The notes beneath the pieces are model-generated. The model had not been told where the DNA came from and made no database searches. It worked only from the letters and a program-made list of their open reading frames with translations. Both the position numbers and the translations under genes were made by a program. 64,000 nt of DNA from Microbacterium lacus (GTDB taxonomy: Bacteria > Actinomycetota > Actinomycetes > Actinomycetales > Microbacteriaceae), in assembly GCF_039531105.1 (NCBI RefSeq), contig NZ_BAAAPK010000001.1, forward strand, positions 2,728,001-2,792,000, read 5' to 3'. This document shows positions 8,947 to 16,379 of the stretch, piece by piece. The stretch's first letter is position 1; every line of letters begins with the position of its first letter.

Positions 8947-9801
8947 TCACCGAGGAGCTGCGCCGGGAACGAAGTAGCGCATCGGGGACAACCCCGTGCG
9001 CACGACCGCGTCCCCTGCCGCGCTGAGGAACTCTTGCATCGTCGCGACGCTCACCGAACCGGCCGGGTCGGCGATCATCACGTTGTCCACCACGGGCAGG
9101 AGGGTGGCCGTCCCCTTGGGCCACGCCGCGAAGGTCAGCGTGACGCCGTCCTCCCTCACGTGGATCTTCGGGTCGGCGAGGTGGACGTCGGGGCGCGCGA
9201 GGGCCGCGCTCTGCGCTTCGTATGCCCGCACACTGAACAGACGCAGGACACGCTCGATCCGAAGCCCGAGCTGCGCGAAACGCTCCTTCCAGCGGAACGG
9301 CCTCCAGGCGCCATCGATCAGAACGACCGGGTGGGCGCTCACGAGCGGACCACCCTCATCGAACAGCGCCTCGGCGATATCGAGGACCCGAACGATCCCC
9401 GCCTCGTCGTCGGCACCCACGATCACGACCGCGCTGCGCGACAGAGCGAACACGACCGGATCACCCGCGAGGGCCACCTCGGCGATGCGCTCCGGCTCGA
9501 TCAGGATGCCGGCCGCCAGAGCCTCGTCCTGGATCAGGACGACGCCGTCATCGGAGTCAGGCAGGGAGGAGACGGTCGGCAGCGAGTCGACGACGGCCGC
9601 GGCGAACGGGCGCGTCATCGCATCGGCCTGCCCCTGCGTGACGACGACGCCGTCCTCCGCCAGGCCGACGAAGATCTCGCCGCCCACGTACTCGACGCGC
9701 GGGTGCGCGGAGCCGGGTGCCGTGATGGAGAGAACGCCCAGCTCGCTCGCACCGTAGATCTGCGGGGTGGTGGTCACGTCTACGTCCTCCGGGGTCATCA
9801 C
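8947..9801 (-). CDS. Unrecognised protein, last gene of toxin cassette C
   Basis: A 284-residue soluble protein without signal peptide or membrane segments. I do not recognise it with confidence. The centre (FALSRSAVVIVGADDEAGIVR, then HPVVLIDGAWRPF) faintly resembles DUF1444-type proteins. It overlaps the upstream gene by 4 bases and so is co-translated with the cassette that begins with the WXG-like gene. By position it could be an immunity protein, a chaperone or an accessory factor. The start is GTG 9801 or ATG 9798. Confidence 0.7.
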   Translation of the reverse strand: MMTPEDVDVTTTPQIYGASELGVLSITAPGSAHPRVEYVGGEIFVGLAEDGVVVTQGQADAMTRPFAAAVVDSLPTVSSLPDSDDGVVLIQDEALAAGILIEPERIAEVALAGDPVVFALSRSAVVIVGADDEAGIVRVLDIAEALFDEGGPLVSAHPVVLIDGAWRPFRWKERFAQLGLRIERVLRLFSVRAYEAQSAALARPDVHLADPKIHVREDGVTLTFAAWPKGTATLLPVVDNVMIADPAGSVSVATMQEFLSAAGDAVVRTGLSPMRYFVPGAAPR

Positions 9802-10460
9802 TTCTCGTTCTCGTCCTCTTCTGCAAGGCTAGCCCTGGCCTCCGCGCCGCCCGTGCGCGCGACCGCGATGACGTCCCGCCAGGACCACGCGAGATCGAGC
9901 CCCGTCATCTTCTTCGCAGCCGTCGGTCGGCGCTGCGACACCCAGCCGATCGGCACGACATGGACGGCCATGCGCCTGACCGGCGCCGGGATCGGGTCGC
10001 CGTACACGACGAGGACGATCGCCGAATCACCGGTCTCCCACCAGTCGGCTCGCCGCGCGTCCGTACGGACGAGTTCCCGCGCGTAGGGTGTCGGTGCGGT
10101 CTCGTCACCCTCCAGATGGATCCCGATCTGTGCACCATGGCGGTACTCGCACGCGGACCGGATCGCCGTCCACAGCTCGCCGGCCCTGGTGCGCAGCGTC
10201 TGGTCATCGTCGTCGGGGATCCACGCGAGCGGCACGATCCATGCGGTCCCGCGCGAGAGGGCGGGTACCTCGCTCATCAGCCACTCGTCACGCCCCCCAC
10301 CGGAGGTCACCGGACGCGTGAGCCGGGACTCGATCGCGGCGACGATCTCCTCGCCGCTCGCGACGAGCTTCTCGGCACTGTACGAGATCACCGCCCCGGT
10401 CTGCACCGACGTGGGAGCGAGAGCGGTCGACCGGATCACGGGGTCACCGAAGCCGCTCAT
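9798..10460 (-). CDS. Unrecognised protein directly after toxin C, candidate immunity protein
   Basis: A 220-residue soluble protein with an acidic C-terminus (EEDENEK) and no recognised domain. Its ATG overlaps the stop of the toxin-like gene (ATGA, 10457-10460). The gene next after a polymorphic toxin is usually its immunity gene, which is the only basis for the guess. It has several Trp-rich segments (RRADWWETGDSAIVLVVYG, LAWSWRDV). Confidence 0.72.
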   Translation of the reverse strand: MSGFGDPVIRSTALAPTSVQTGAVISYSAEKLVASGEEIVAAIESRLTRPVTSGGGRDEWLMSEVPALSRGTAWIVPLAWIPDDDDQTLRTRAGELWTAIRSACEYRHGAQIGIHLEGDETAPTPYARELVRTDARRADWWETGDSAIVLVVYGDPIPAPVRRMAVHVVPIGWVSQRRPTAAKKMTGLDLAWSWRDVIAVARTGGAEARASLAEEDENEK

Positions 10461-11182
10461 CGGTGCAGAGTCAGGCTCTGCGCCGTGCCCGGCCAGAGAC
10501 CGGGGTTGTAATCGGTCCCACCTCTGTCCAGATTGCCGATGCCGGTCGCGCTGCCGGGGACATCCATGACCGCCTCCGGGACACCGGTCGGAAGGTATCC
10601 GCCCGGGATCCAGTTCTCGTTCGCTCCCGCTTCGTTGCCTGACGGCATCCGGAGGTTCTCGAGCTCACTCGGATCGAAGTGTCGGATCTCCACGTCCACC
10701 GGGTTGCCGTCCGGGCCATAGAAGTATTTGCGGTCGATTCCCAGAGCGTCGGCGACGTCGTCGGCTCGTCCGCCGGTCCGATCGAGGATGTCCTGCAGCT
10801 CCGAGGTGGGGAAGACGAACGTCGACCCGTCGGCTTGTCCCGGTCCGTAGCGATGCAGCGAATCCGAGAAGTAGATGCGGCTCGCCCCGTCGTCGAAGCG
10901 CGCCAGATGCTGAGAGATGTAGTCGGAGTCGAGGTAATCGCTCGGGTCGGGGGCTTCGCCCTTCCAGCTGACCACGGAATCCGGTGTCCAGTCCGTATCC
11001 GACCGCCACGCCTGCTGCAGCGGATGCACGACATCGGCGGAGTCGAGATTCTGGACGTCGCTCGTGTTCCGGTGCTGCTTCTGGCCGTGCTTGCGGAACA
11101 TCTCGGAGAGCTGACGGACGTGCACCGGCATGTCGTCCAGGGCATCCTTGAGTGGCCGGATCACGGCCTTCCCGATACTCAT
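10457..11182 (-). CDS. Toxin-like T7SS cargo C: conserved N-terminal adaptor plus unrecognised C-terminal domain
   Basis: A 241-residue protein. Its first 32 residues (beginning MSIGKAVIRPLKD, ending EMFRKH) are identical to those of the nuclease toxin at 17270-17848, after which the two diverge. Many synonymous differences in that stretch suggest selection on the protein. The C-terminal region (about 85-241) includes FPTSELQDILDR, GNPVDVEIRHFD and ENWIPGGYLPTGVPEAV. It looks like a polymorphic-toxin effector domain, but I cannot name the fold or activity. It starts one base after the stop of the WXG-like gene and overlaps a candidate immunity gene. A toxin role is inferred from architecture and context. 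Confidence 0.8.
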   Translation of the reverse strand: MSIGKAVIRPLKDALDDMPVHVRQLSEMFRKHGQKQHRNTSDVQNLDSADVVHPLQQAWRSDTDWTPDSVVSWKGEAPDPSDYLDSDYISQHLARFDDGASRIYFSDSLHRYGPGQADGSTFVFPTSELQDILDRTGGRADDVADALGIDRKYFYGPDGNPVDVEIRHFDPSELENLRMPSGNEAGANENWIPGGYLPTGVPEAVMDVPGSATGIGNLDRGGTDYNPGLWPGTAQSLTLHR

Positions 11183-11183
11183 C

Positions 11184-11888
11184 TCAGTCACCGCCGATGT
11201 TGAGGCCGGCAAGATCGGACATCAGGCGGTCGGTGAGCGTCTCGACGTCCGCCGCGTGCTGCTCCATCTCGCCCTCCGCCTGCTCGAGCGCCTGCAGGTC
11301 GGCGTAGAACTCGTCCGGGTCACCGGCGACCGCTTCCACGATCGGCGATTCCAGCGCGGCCATGATGATGCCCGGAAGCTCGTTGACCAAAGGTTCGACC
11401 GCCATGGGCAGCACCTGATTCAGCACTTGCTCGATCGCGATGTCGACGGCGGCATTGAGCAGCTTCTTCTTGATGATCAGCATCGGACCGGCACCGACGG
11501 CACTGATCGGATTGGTCAGCATCGCCACGAGGGTGATCATCGTCGCCGTCACGTCGGCGATGACCTTCATCTTCAGCGCGAACACCGCATCCGCGGCGAT
11601 GTCGACGCCGGTCGGCACGGGACCCAGGATGTCCAAGAGCTTCTGCAGGTTCTGCGAGCGGTTCGCGTTCCACGCCGCCACATAGGCGGGACCGGCCTGA
11701 CCGCGCATCGCGGCTGCCAGGTCGCCGTTGACCTTGCGATCCATGACCTGGATCTTCGATTCGAGATCGTCGCGGAACACGCGCACAATGCCCGATCCAC
11801 GACGCAACTCGTCTTCGTCGATGTCCGGCCACTCGAACCCGAGCTTCTCCATCACCCAGACGAGCTCGTTCGGCAGCATCATTCCCAC
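11184..11888 (-). CDS. CpnT-like N-terminal WXG domain protein (cassette C)
   Basis: A 234-residue protein resembling the WXG100-like N-terminal domain of CpnT-type toxins. It starts LPNELVWVMEKLGFEWP, followed by an acidic DIDEDE segment and a long helix ending GQAGPAYVAAWNANRSQN. A strongly hydrophobic helical region (about 105-170) follows, then a C-terminal helix (DEFYADLQALEQAE). In CpnT proteins this module is fused to the toxin; here it is a separate gene immediately before it. The GTG start follows AGGAGGTGGAGCC. It is closely similar along its length to the protein at 13541-14248. It probably delivers the adjacent toxin to the secretion ATPase, by inference. Confidence 0.85.
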   Translation of the reverse strand: MGMMLPNELVWVMEKLGFEWPDIDEDELRRGSGIVRVFRDDLESKIQVMDRKVNGDLAAAMRGQAGPAYVAAWNANRSQNLQKLLDILGPVPTGVDIAADAVFALKMKVIADVTATMITLVAMLTNPISAVGAGPMLIIKKKLLNAAVDIAIEQVLNQVLPMAVEPLVNELPGIIMAALESPIVEAVAGDPDEFYADLQALEQAEGEMEQHAADVETLTDRLMSDLAGLNIGGD

Positions 11889-11907
11889 GGCTCCACCTCC
11901 TCCTACG

Positions 11908-11951
11908 ACCCTACGGTCGCGGCAGCGACAGTCCGATGGGGAGTACTCCCC
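11908..11951 (-). promoter_or_regulatory. Shared-element promoter of cassette C
   Basis: The -10 box is TAGGGT (11908-11913). Twenty bases upstream, at 11934-11951, is GGGGAGTACTCCCCATCG, whose first 14 bases form a perfect palindrome. It matches the element in front of four other transcription units of this block. Confidence 0.75.
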
Positions 11952-11983
11952 CCGTAGGCATCGCGTGCTGCGCGGGTCGGCCC

Positions 11984-12376
11984 CTAAAGACCCCAGACGC
12001 GATCGGCCTCAGCCTCCTGAAGCGCGACAGTGGTCACGGTCGCGGGATCGACGGGCGAGAAGGTGTCGACGTACGGAGCGAGTTCGCCGGGCTCAAGGCG
12101 ATAGACGGTCAAGCCTCCGCCTTGGTCACGGGCCATACCACTCGGCCACACGCCCGGAAGCGCGCCGGCGACACCGACACGCCACCCGTCCGGCTCGAGC
12201 TGTCGCCGGATCCGGCACAGCGCTTCGAACGCGTCGCTCTCCCGCGCCACCACCGTCTCGAACGCCGGCGAGCTCAGTTCCACGACCCAGCCGCGCTCCT
12301 CATAGCGCCACGCGATCGCCGCTTCGGCCTGTTCGCCTGCGCGGGCGACACGGATCGACTGCGGACTCTGAATCAC
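11984..12376 (-). CDS. Small unrecognised protein, last gene of cassette B
   Basis: A 130-residue soluble protein (IQSPQSIRVARAGEQAEA near the start; DTFSPVDPATVTTVALQEA near the end). The GTG start overlaps the TGA stop of the SseB-like gene, so it is translationally coupled. I do not recognise a family. Position suggests an immunity or chaperone partner of the ADP-ribosyltransferase cassette. A longer upstream-open frame exists but would overlap two well-supported genes. Confidence 0.7.
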   Translation of the reverse strand: MIQSPQSIRVARAGEQAEAAIAWRYEERGWVVELSSPAFETVVARESDAFEALCRIRRQLEPDGWRVGVAGALPGVWPSGMARDQGGGLTVYRLEPGELAPYVDTFSPVDPATVTTVALQEAEADRVWGL

Positions 12377-12957
12377 GAGCGGAGCACCGCTGACGGCAGG
12401 ACGATGGCCGAAACGTGGGCGCCTGGGTTCACCGCGATGCGCACGCCCTCGGGCAACGCTGCCGCGAGGTCGGCGCCGGTGAGGGCCTGGTGATCGGAAG
12501 AGCCGGATGCTGCGGCTTTGTCGGCGTCCGTGAAGGCGTACGCGAGCCGGCCGCCATCCTGGGCCGGCGCCAAGAAGATCCCGTCGCCAGGACGACCGTA
12601 GGTGAAGACCGTGGACGCGGCGAATTCTTCGGCGAGTCTGGCGTTGGGCAGGTATCCGCACAGCACCAGCTGCAGGACACGCTCGAGTGGTGACGAGGGC
12701 TCCGCCCAACCGCGCGCCTGCGGCGTGGGCAGGTAGTCGGGATTGGGGGTGAACTCTTCCCCCAATTCCCCCTGCGCGTCGGACTGCCATGCCCCGACGA
12801 TCCCGTGGGGCGGCACGGTGCCCGCGGGGTCGAACCCGGGATCGATCGCGTATACCCACGTACCGGGATTGGCTTTCGCCTGTGCACGCAGGGCGTCCGT
12901 CACGGGGGGAGCCTTCGCCGGTTCGGTCATCTGTGTGTTCCCGTCGTCGCCGGTCAT
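12373..12957 (-). CDS. SseB-like protein, candidate immunity or T7SS accessory protein
   Basis: A 194-residue soluble protein. The C-terminal half matches the SseB N-terminal-type fold seen in actinobacterial T7SS regions (VFTYGRPGDGIFLAPAQDGG, LAYAFTDADKA, LPEGVRIAVNPGAHVSAIV). The N-terminal half has GELGEEFTPNPDYLPTPQA, a motif also found near the end of the preceding toxin (GEFIPNPNY). It overlaps the toxin stop by 4 bases (12954-12957). As the gene directly after an ADP-ribosyltransferase toxin, an immunity role is a reasonable inference; a general T7SS role is the alternative. Confidence 0.75.
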   Translation of the reverse strand: MTGDDGNTQMTEPAKAPPVTDALRAQAKANPGTWVYAIDPGFDPAGTVPPHGIVGAWQSDAQGELGEEFTPNPDYLPTPQARGWAEPSSPLERVLQLVLCGYLPNARLAEEFAASTVFTYGRPGDGIFLAPAQDGGRLAYAFTDADKAAASGSSDHQALTGADLAAALPEGVRIAVNPGAHVSAIVLPSAVLRS

Positions 12958-13541
12958 CTGCCACCACTGTAATTGGGGTTCGGAATGAACTCGCCCAGGT
13001 CGCCTCCCGGCCGGACCGGGTTCGCGCCGACGACGTTCTCAGCGGGCACCCCGCCCTGGAACGCGATCTCGAACTCCGGCGCCGGTTGATGCGGAGCGAA
13101 CGGACCATTGGGCATCGTGGCATCGACGTCGATGCCACCGGGGGCATCCACGGTGTACCGCCACGCAGATCCCCAGCGACGGTAAAGATTCTCGTCACGC
13201 GACGTGCTGACGAAGTTGGATGGAGCGTTGGTGCGCACGAAGTGGTCGAGGTCGTTGTTGCCGGCGTCCAGGACCTGGAATCCTTCGCTGAAGATCACGC
13301 TCGGCGGACGATTGTCGGCGCGGAAGAGCAGCTCCGTCGATGTGCGGTCGACTCGATCGGTGCTGTTGCCTGTCAGCGCAGGGGGTGCCTCGAACACGTC
13401 GACGTCATCGACGCCGCGGCGGACCGTGCCGAATTGATCGGTGAGCCTGTCCGCCAACCCGGGAAGCCTGTCCTTGGTGTGCCCGAGGCCCTTCAGGACC
13501 GCTTCCTTCAGTTCGCGGATGACGGACTTGATCCCACTCAT
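12954..13541 (-). CDS. Putative ADP-ribosyltransferase toxin, pierisin/scabin-like (cassette B)
   Basis: A 195-residue protein with an N-terminal adaptor (about 1-45, MSGIKSVIRELKEAV, a diverged form of that in the other two toxins) and a C-terminal domain resembling pierisin/scabin-type mono-ADP-ribosyltransferases. The three hallmark sites are in order: Arg74 in LLFRADNRPP, Ser-Thr-Ser 112-114 in FVSTSRDENL, and E156-x-E158 in PEFEIAF. The linking segment WRYTVDAPGGIDVDAT also fits. E-x-E is typical of arginine-modifying members, while DNA-guanine members usually have Q-x-E, so the target is open. Its ATG shares one base with the stop of the WXG-like gene. No signal peptide is present, consistent with delivery through a T7SS-like route. 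Confidence 0.82.
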   Translation of the reverse strand: MSGIKSVIRELKEAVLKGLGHTKDRLPGLADRLTDQFGTVRRGVDDVDVFEAPPALTGNSTDRVDRTSTELLFRADNRPPSVIFSEGFQVLDAGNNDLDHFVRTNAPSNFVSTSRDENLYRRWGSAWRYTVDAPGGIDVDATMPNGPFAPHQPAPEFEIAFQGGVPAENVVGANPVRPGGDLGEFIPNPNYSGGR

Positions 13542-14248
13542 CAGACGTCACCGCCGAAGTCCAGCGCCGAGAACTCCACGAAAAAGGTCGACGTCACGGT
13601 CTGGATGTCGGCTCCGTGCAGCTTCATCGCTGTCTGTGCCTCCTGAAGCGCTTGCAGATCGGCGTAGAACTCATCCGAGTCGCCAGCCGTCGCCTCGACC
13701 ATCGGTGCATCGAGGATCGCATCCACGACCGCCGGAAGCTGTTCCGACATCGGTTCGATCGCCATCGGCAACAGCTGGTTCAGCAGCTGCTCCACCGCGA
13801 TGTCCACGGCCGCGTTGAGCAGCTTCTTCTTGATCAGCAGCATCGGCCCAGCGCCGAGCGCGGAGACCGGATTCGTCAGCATCGCCACGAGCGCGATCAT
13901 GGTCGTCGTCACATCGACGATGACCTTCATCTTCAGCGCGAGGATCGCTTCGGCGCCGATGTCCATCGCCATGGCCGCCGGCGGCATGATGTCCACCAGC
14001 TTCTGGATGTTCTGCGACCGATTCGTGTTCCAGGCACTCACGACCGCGGGACCGGCCTGCCCTCTCATCGCCGCCGCCACGTCGCCGTTCATCCGCGAGT
14101 CGATCGCCTGGATCGCGGTCTCCAGGTCGTGGCCCAGATTCCGCACCAGGACGGCGCCCTTGCGCACTTCGTCCTCGTCGATGTCCGGCCACTCGAATCC
14201 GAGCTTCTCCATCACCCAGACGAGCTCGTTCGGCAGCATCATCCCCAC
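13541..14248 (-). CDS. CpnT-like N-terminal WXG domain protein (cassette B)
   Basis: A 235-residue paralogue of the protein at 11184-11888, with the same first 27 or so residues, the W in FEWPDIDEDE, the hydrophobic middle (about 105-170) and the C-terminal DEFYADLQALQEA helix. The GTG at 14248 follows GAAGGAGGTGCGGTC, the same arrangement as in cassette C. It directly precedes the ADP-ribosyltransferase toxin and shares one base with it. Probably the secretion partner of that toxin. Confidence 0.85.
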   Translation of the reverse strand: MGMMLPNELVWVMEKLGFEWPDIDEDEVRKGAVLVRNLGHDLETAIQAIDSRMNGDVAAAMRGQAGPAVVSAWNTNRSQNIQKLVDIMPPAAMAMDIGAEAILALKMKVIVDVTTTMIALVAMLTNPVSALGAGPMLLIKKKLLNAAVDIAVEQLLNQLLPMAIEPMSEQLPAVVDAILDAPMVEATAGDSDEFYADLQALQEAQTAMKLHGADIQTVTSTFFVEFSALDFGGDV

Positions 14249-14267
14249 GACCGCACCTCCTTCCTCG

Positions 14268-14311
14268 ACGCTACGAACCCCTGCTCCGTCCCGCGATGGG
14301 CAGAACACCCC
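14268..14311 (-). promoter_or_regulatory. Shared-element promoter of cassette B
   Basis: The -10 box is TAGCGT (14268-14273). Exactly 20 bases upstream, at 14294-14311, is GGGGTGTTCTGCCCATCG, the shared element. It begins 8 bases from the stop codon of the lipoprotein gene upstream. Confidence 0.75.
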
Positions 14312-14318
14312 ACCGCTC

Positions 14319-16031
14319 TCACGGGATGACCTCCCACTGCACGGCGCCGGCGGTCAGTGACGCTCCCCGACCGTCTCGTGCGGCGATACCCGCGACCGAC
14401 TTGTCCGTGACCGTGATCACCGGGTTGAGCGCGATCGGCAGGGCGACGGCGTCGCGGATGATCGCCGCTTCGATCTGAGCGCGCACATCCCGCTCGGCAT
14501 ACACATCGGTCGTCGTCGCCAGCTGACCGATGAGTGCGTCGACCGCGGGATCCGCGAGGCCGACCAGCGACGCGAGCCCGTCGGTACCCCATTGCGCGCC
14601 GATCTCGTCGGCGGTCTGCGGGATCGTGACGCGCACGAGTGCGGCATCCCAGCCACCCTGCTCGAGCGCACCCGCGAGGTCCTCGGTGCCGCAGTCGCCC
14701 AAGTTCCAGCCCGCTTCCGCAGCGGCATCCCGAGCGGCGGAGAACGCTCCGGCGGCGAACTCGTCCGCGCGGTCGAAGACGATGCACACGGGGGTCCCCG
14801 CGGCGATGCCCGCGGCTTCGCGCTCGCGGCCCGAGTCGTCGGCACCGGTCAGCGCGGCGGCGAAACCGGCGTCCTCGACGATGATGTCGTACGCGCGACC
14901 TCCCGGCGCCGCGAGCAGCGCCGAGCTCGCGGTGTACGCGGACGCCCATGCGCCCGCTCCGCGTTCCATGAGCGCCGCCGACGGGATCGCGCGGAGGAAC
15001 GCCGCGCGCGCCGGCGTCGCACTGAAGACACCCCCGGGCCGGAGCAGGAGCGTCCACACCGTGCCGTCGTGGGTCGTGTCGACGGGGAAGTCCCTGCGTT
15101 CCAGGTCGTCGATCGCCTCGCGGTTCGCGGCAAGGGGGGCGACCTGCACTACGTCCACACCGGCACCGACCTCGGCCACCGGATCGGCACCGGCGGGGAC
15201 GAGCTCGATCTTCGCGACTTTGGGCGTCGCAGCCCCCCGGTAGGCGGCGTTCGGGACGAGAGTGAGACTGCGGCCCTGGGCGTCGGCGGCGACCTCGTCG
15301 ACCCGGAACGGCCCGCTCGAGATCAGCGCGCCATCGGAGACCTTGCCGCCGACCGTGAAGCCCTCGCGCCACACTTCGGCGATCGATGCCAGGGCAGCGG
15401 TGTCATCCTGCTCGATCGCCGTGATGAGCGCCTGCTTCGCCTCCATCGGATCCTCGACACCGAGCGCGGATGCCGCGACGACATGCGCGGGCACTGCGAC
15501 GGTGAGGCGGCTCTGCCAGTCATCGATCGCCGTCGGATAGGTGACCTCGATCGCACGCGCGAACTCGTCGATCCGGGGAACCTGCGTCGCGGCATCCGTC
15601 GGCAGAGCGTCCCCCGCCGTCGCGTTGCCGTCCGCGCCCGGCGGCGTCACGTCGATGAATCCGGATGCTGCCGCCCACCCCAGCAGCAAGTCGGCGGCGT
15701 CCAGCGGGATGCCGTCGGACCAGGCGGGCTCGCGCAGGTCATAGCGCACCGTGAACGGGTCGTCGCTGACGATCGAGACCGTGCCGAAGCTGTCGTCCGC
15801 CACGAACTCGCCGTCCACGAGATCGCCGAATCCGGCACGCGTCATCGCCGCGATGTCCAGATTGCCGGGTGTCGGCGCCGCTTCGGCGTTCCCCGAGGTG
15901 AACGCGGAGGGCCACCCCACGGTGACCGCCGAACCCGGCACCACGGTCTCCGGGAGGGCCGGAGCGCAAGCCGTCACACTCAGCGCGAGGGCGGCCGCCA
16001 AGGGTGCCGCGATGCGGCGTCGTGCGCTCAT
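14319..16031 (-). CDS. ABC-type extracellular solute-binding lipoprotein (family 5-like)
   Basis: A 570-residue exported lipoprotein. The signal peptide ends in lipobox VTAC (Cys22), so the mature protein is membrane-anchored. The fold reads as an oligopeptide/nickel-type (family 5) binding protein: the early DPFTVRYDLREPAWSDGIPLDAADL segment is the usual signature, and later segments (GPFRVDEV) fit the second lobe. No permease or ATPase genes are adjacent, which is unusual for this family. It lies inside the T7SS-like block, 10 bases after the small gene at 16042-16263. It may be an orphan scavenger or a surface component co-opted by the system; the context does not decide. Confidence 0.85.
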   Translation of the reverse strand: MSARRRIAAPLAAALALSVTACAPALPETVVPGSAVTVGWPSAFTSGNAEAAPTPGNLDIAAMTRAGFGDLVDGEFVADDSFGTVSIVSDDPFTVRYDLREPAWSDGIPLDAADLLLGWAAASGFIDVTPPGADGNATAGDALPTDAATQVPRIDEFARAIEVTYPTAIDDWQSRLTVAVPAHVVAASALGVEDPMEAKQALITAIEQDDTAALASIAEVWREGFTVGGKVSDGALISSGPFRVDEVAADAQGRSLTLVPNAAYRGAATPKVAKIELVPAGADPVAEVGAGVDVVQVAPLAANREAIDDLERRDFPVDTTHDGTVWTLLLRPGGVFSATPARAAFLRAIPSAALMERGAGAWASAYTASSALLAAPGGRAYDIIVEDAGFAAALTGADDSGREREAAGIAAGTPVCIVFDRADEFAAGAFSAARDAAAEAGWNLGDCGTEDLAGALEQGGWDAALVRVTIPQTADEIGAQWGTDGLASLVGLADPAVDALIGQLATTTDVYAERDVRAQIEAAIIRDAVALPIALNPVITVTDKSVAGIAARDGRGASLTAGAVQWEVIP

Positions 16032-16041
16032 GACGAGAGGG

Positions 16042-16263
16042 TCAGACGAGGTCGGAGCCGTCGTCGCCCTCGGCCATCTCGCGGAAGCGCTCGCTCTCTT
16101 CGCTCTCCAGCCAGGCGCGGGCGTGCTCGAGCAGGACCGCGGGCGAGTCCTCCGCCTCCGCGGCCGTGTCGAACGGTCCGATCGTGTCCTCGGACGGACG
16201 CTGATCCGCGCGCTGCACCGACTGCGTCGTGAGGTTGTACCAGTAGGGCGCTCCGCCGCTCAT
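16042..16263 (-). CDS. Small conserved actinobacterial protein (SPOR-like)
   Basis: A 73-residue protein with the pattern of a short actinobacterial family: an aromatic start (APYWYNLTTQSVQ), then a GPFDTAAEAE segment and an acidic C-terminus. The GPF-T-EA part is the typical SPOR-like turn. Its role is unknown. ATG is preceded by GGAGGAGAAG. It lies just upstream of the lipoprotein gene and probably shares its transcript. Confidence 0.75.
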   Translation of the reverse strand: MSGGAPYWYNLTTQSVQRADQRPSEDTIGPFDTAAEAEDSPAVLLEHARAWLESEESERFREMAEGDDGSDLV

Positions 16264-16287
16264 TCTTCTCCTCCGCGCATCCGTTCG

Positions 16288-16316
16288 ATCCTAAGCGCCG
16301 ATGCGGGGCACCCCGC
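16288..16316 (-). promoter_or_regulatory. Probable promoter with palindrome upstream of the SPOR-like gene
   Basis: TAGGAT at 16288-16293 is a good -10 box. Ten bases upstream is the palindrome GCGGGGTGCCCCGC (16303-16316). It recalls the shared element but sits closer to the -10, so I do not count it as a sixth copy. Confidence 0.4.
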
Positions 16317-16323
16317 ACGACAG

Positions 16324-16361
16324 AGGTCGTGGCGACGGTCCACGGACCGGCGCCACGACCT
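16324..16361 (-). terminator. Terminator hairpin of the WXG100 gene
   Basis: AGGTCGTGGCG (16324-16334) pairs perfectly with CGCCACGACCT (16351-16361), and inside it CGGTCC pairs with GGACCG. It starts 18 bases after the WXG100 stop codon. No T-tract follows. Confidence 0.75.
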
Positions 16362-16379
16362 CGATGTCAGCTCGATGAC

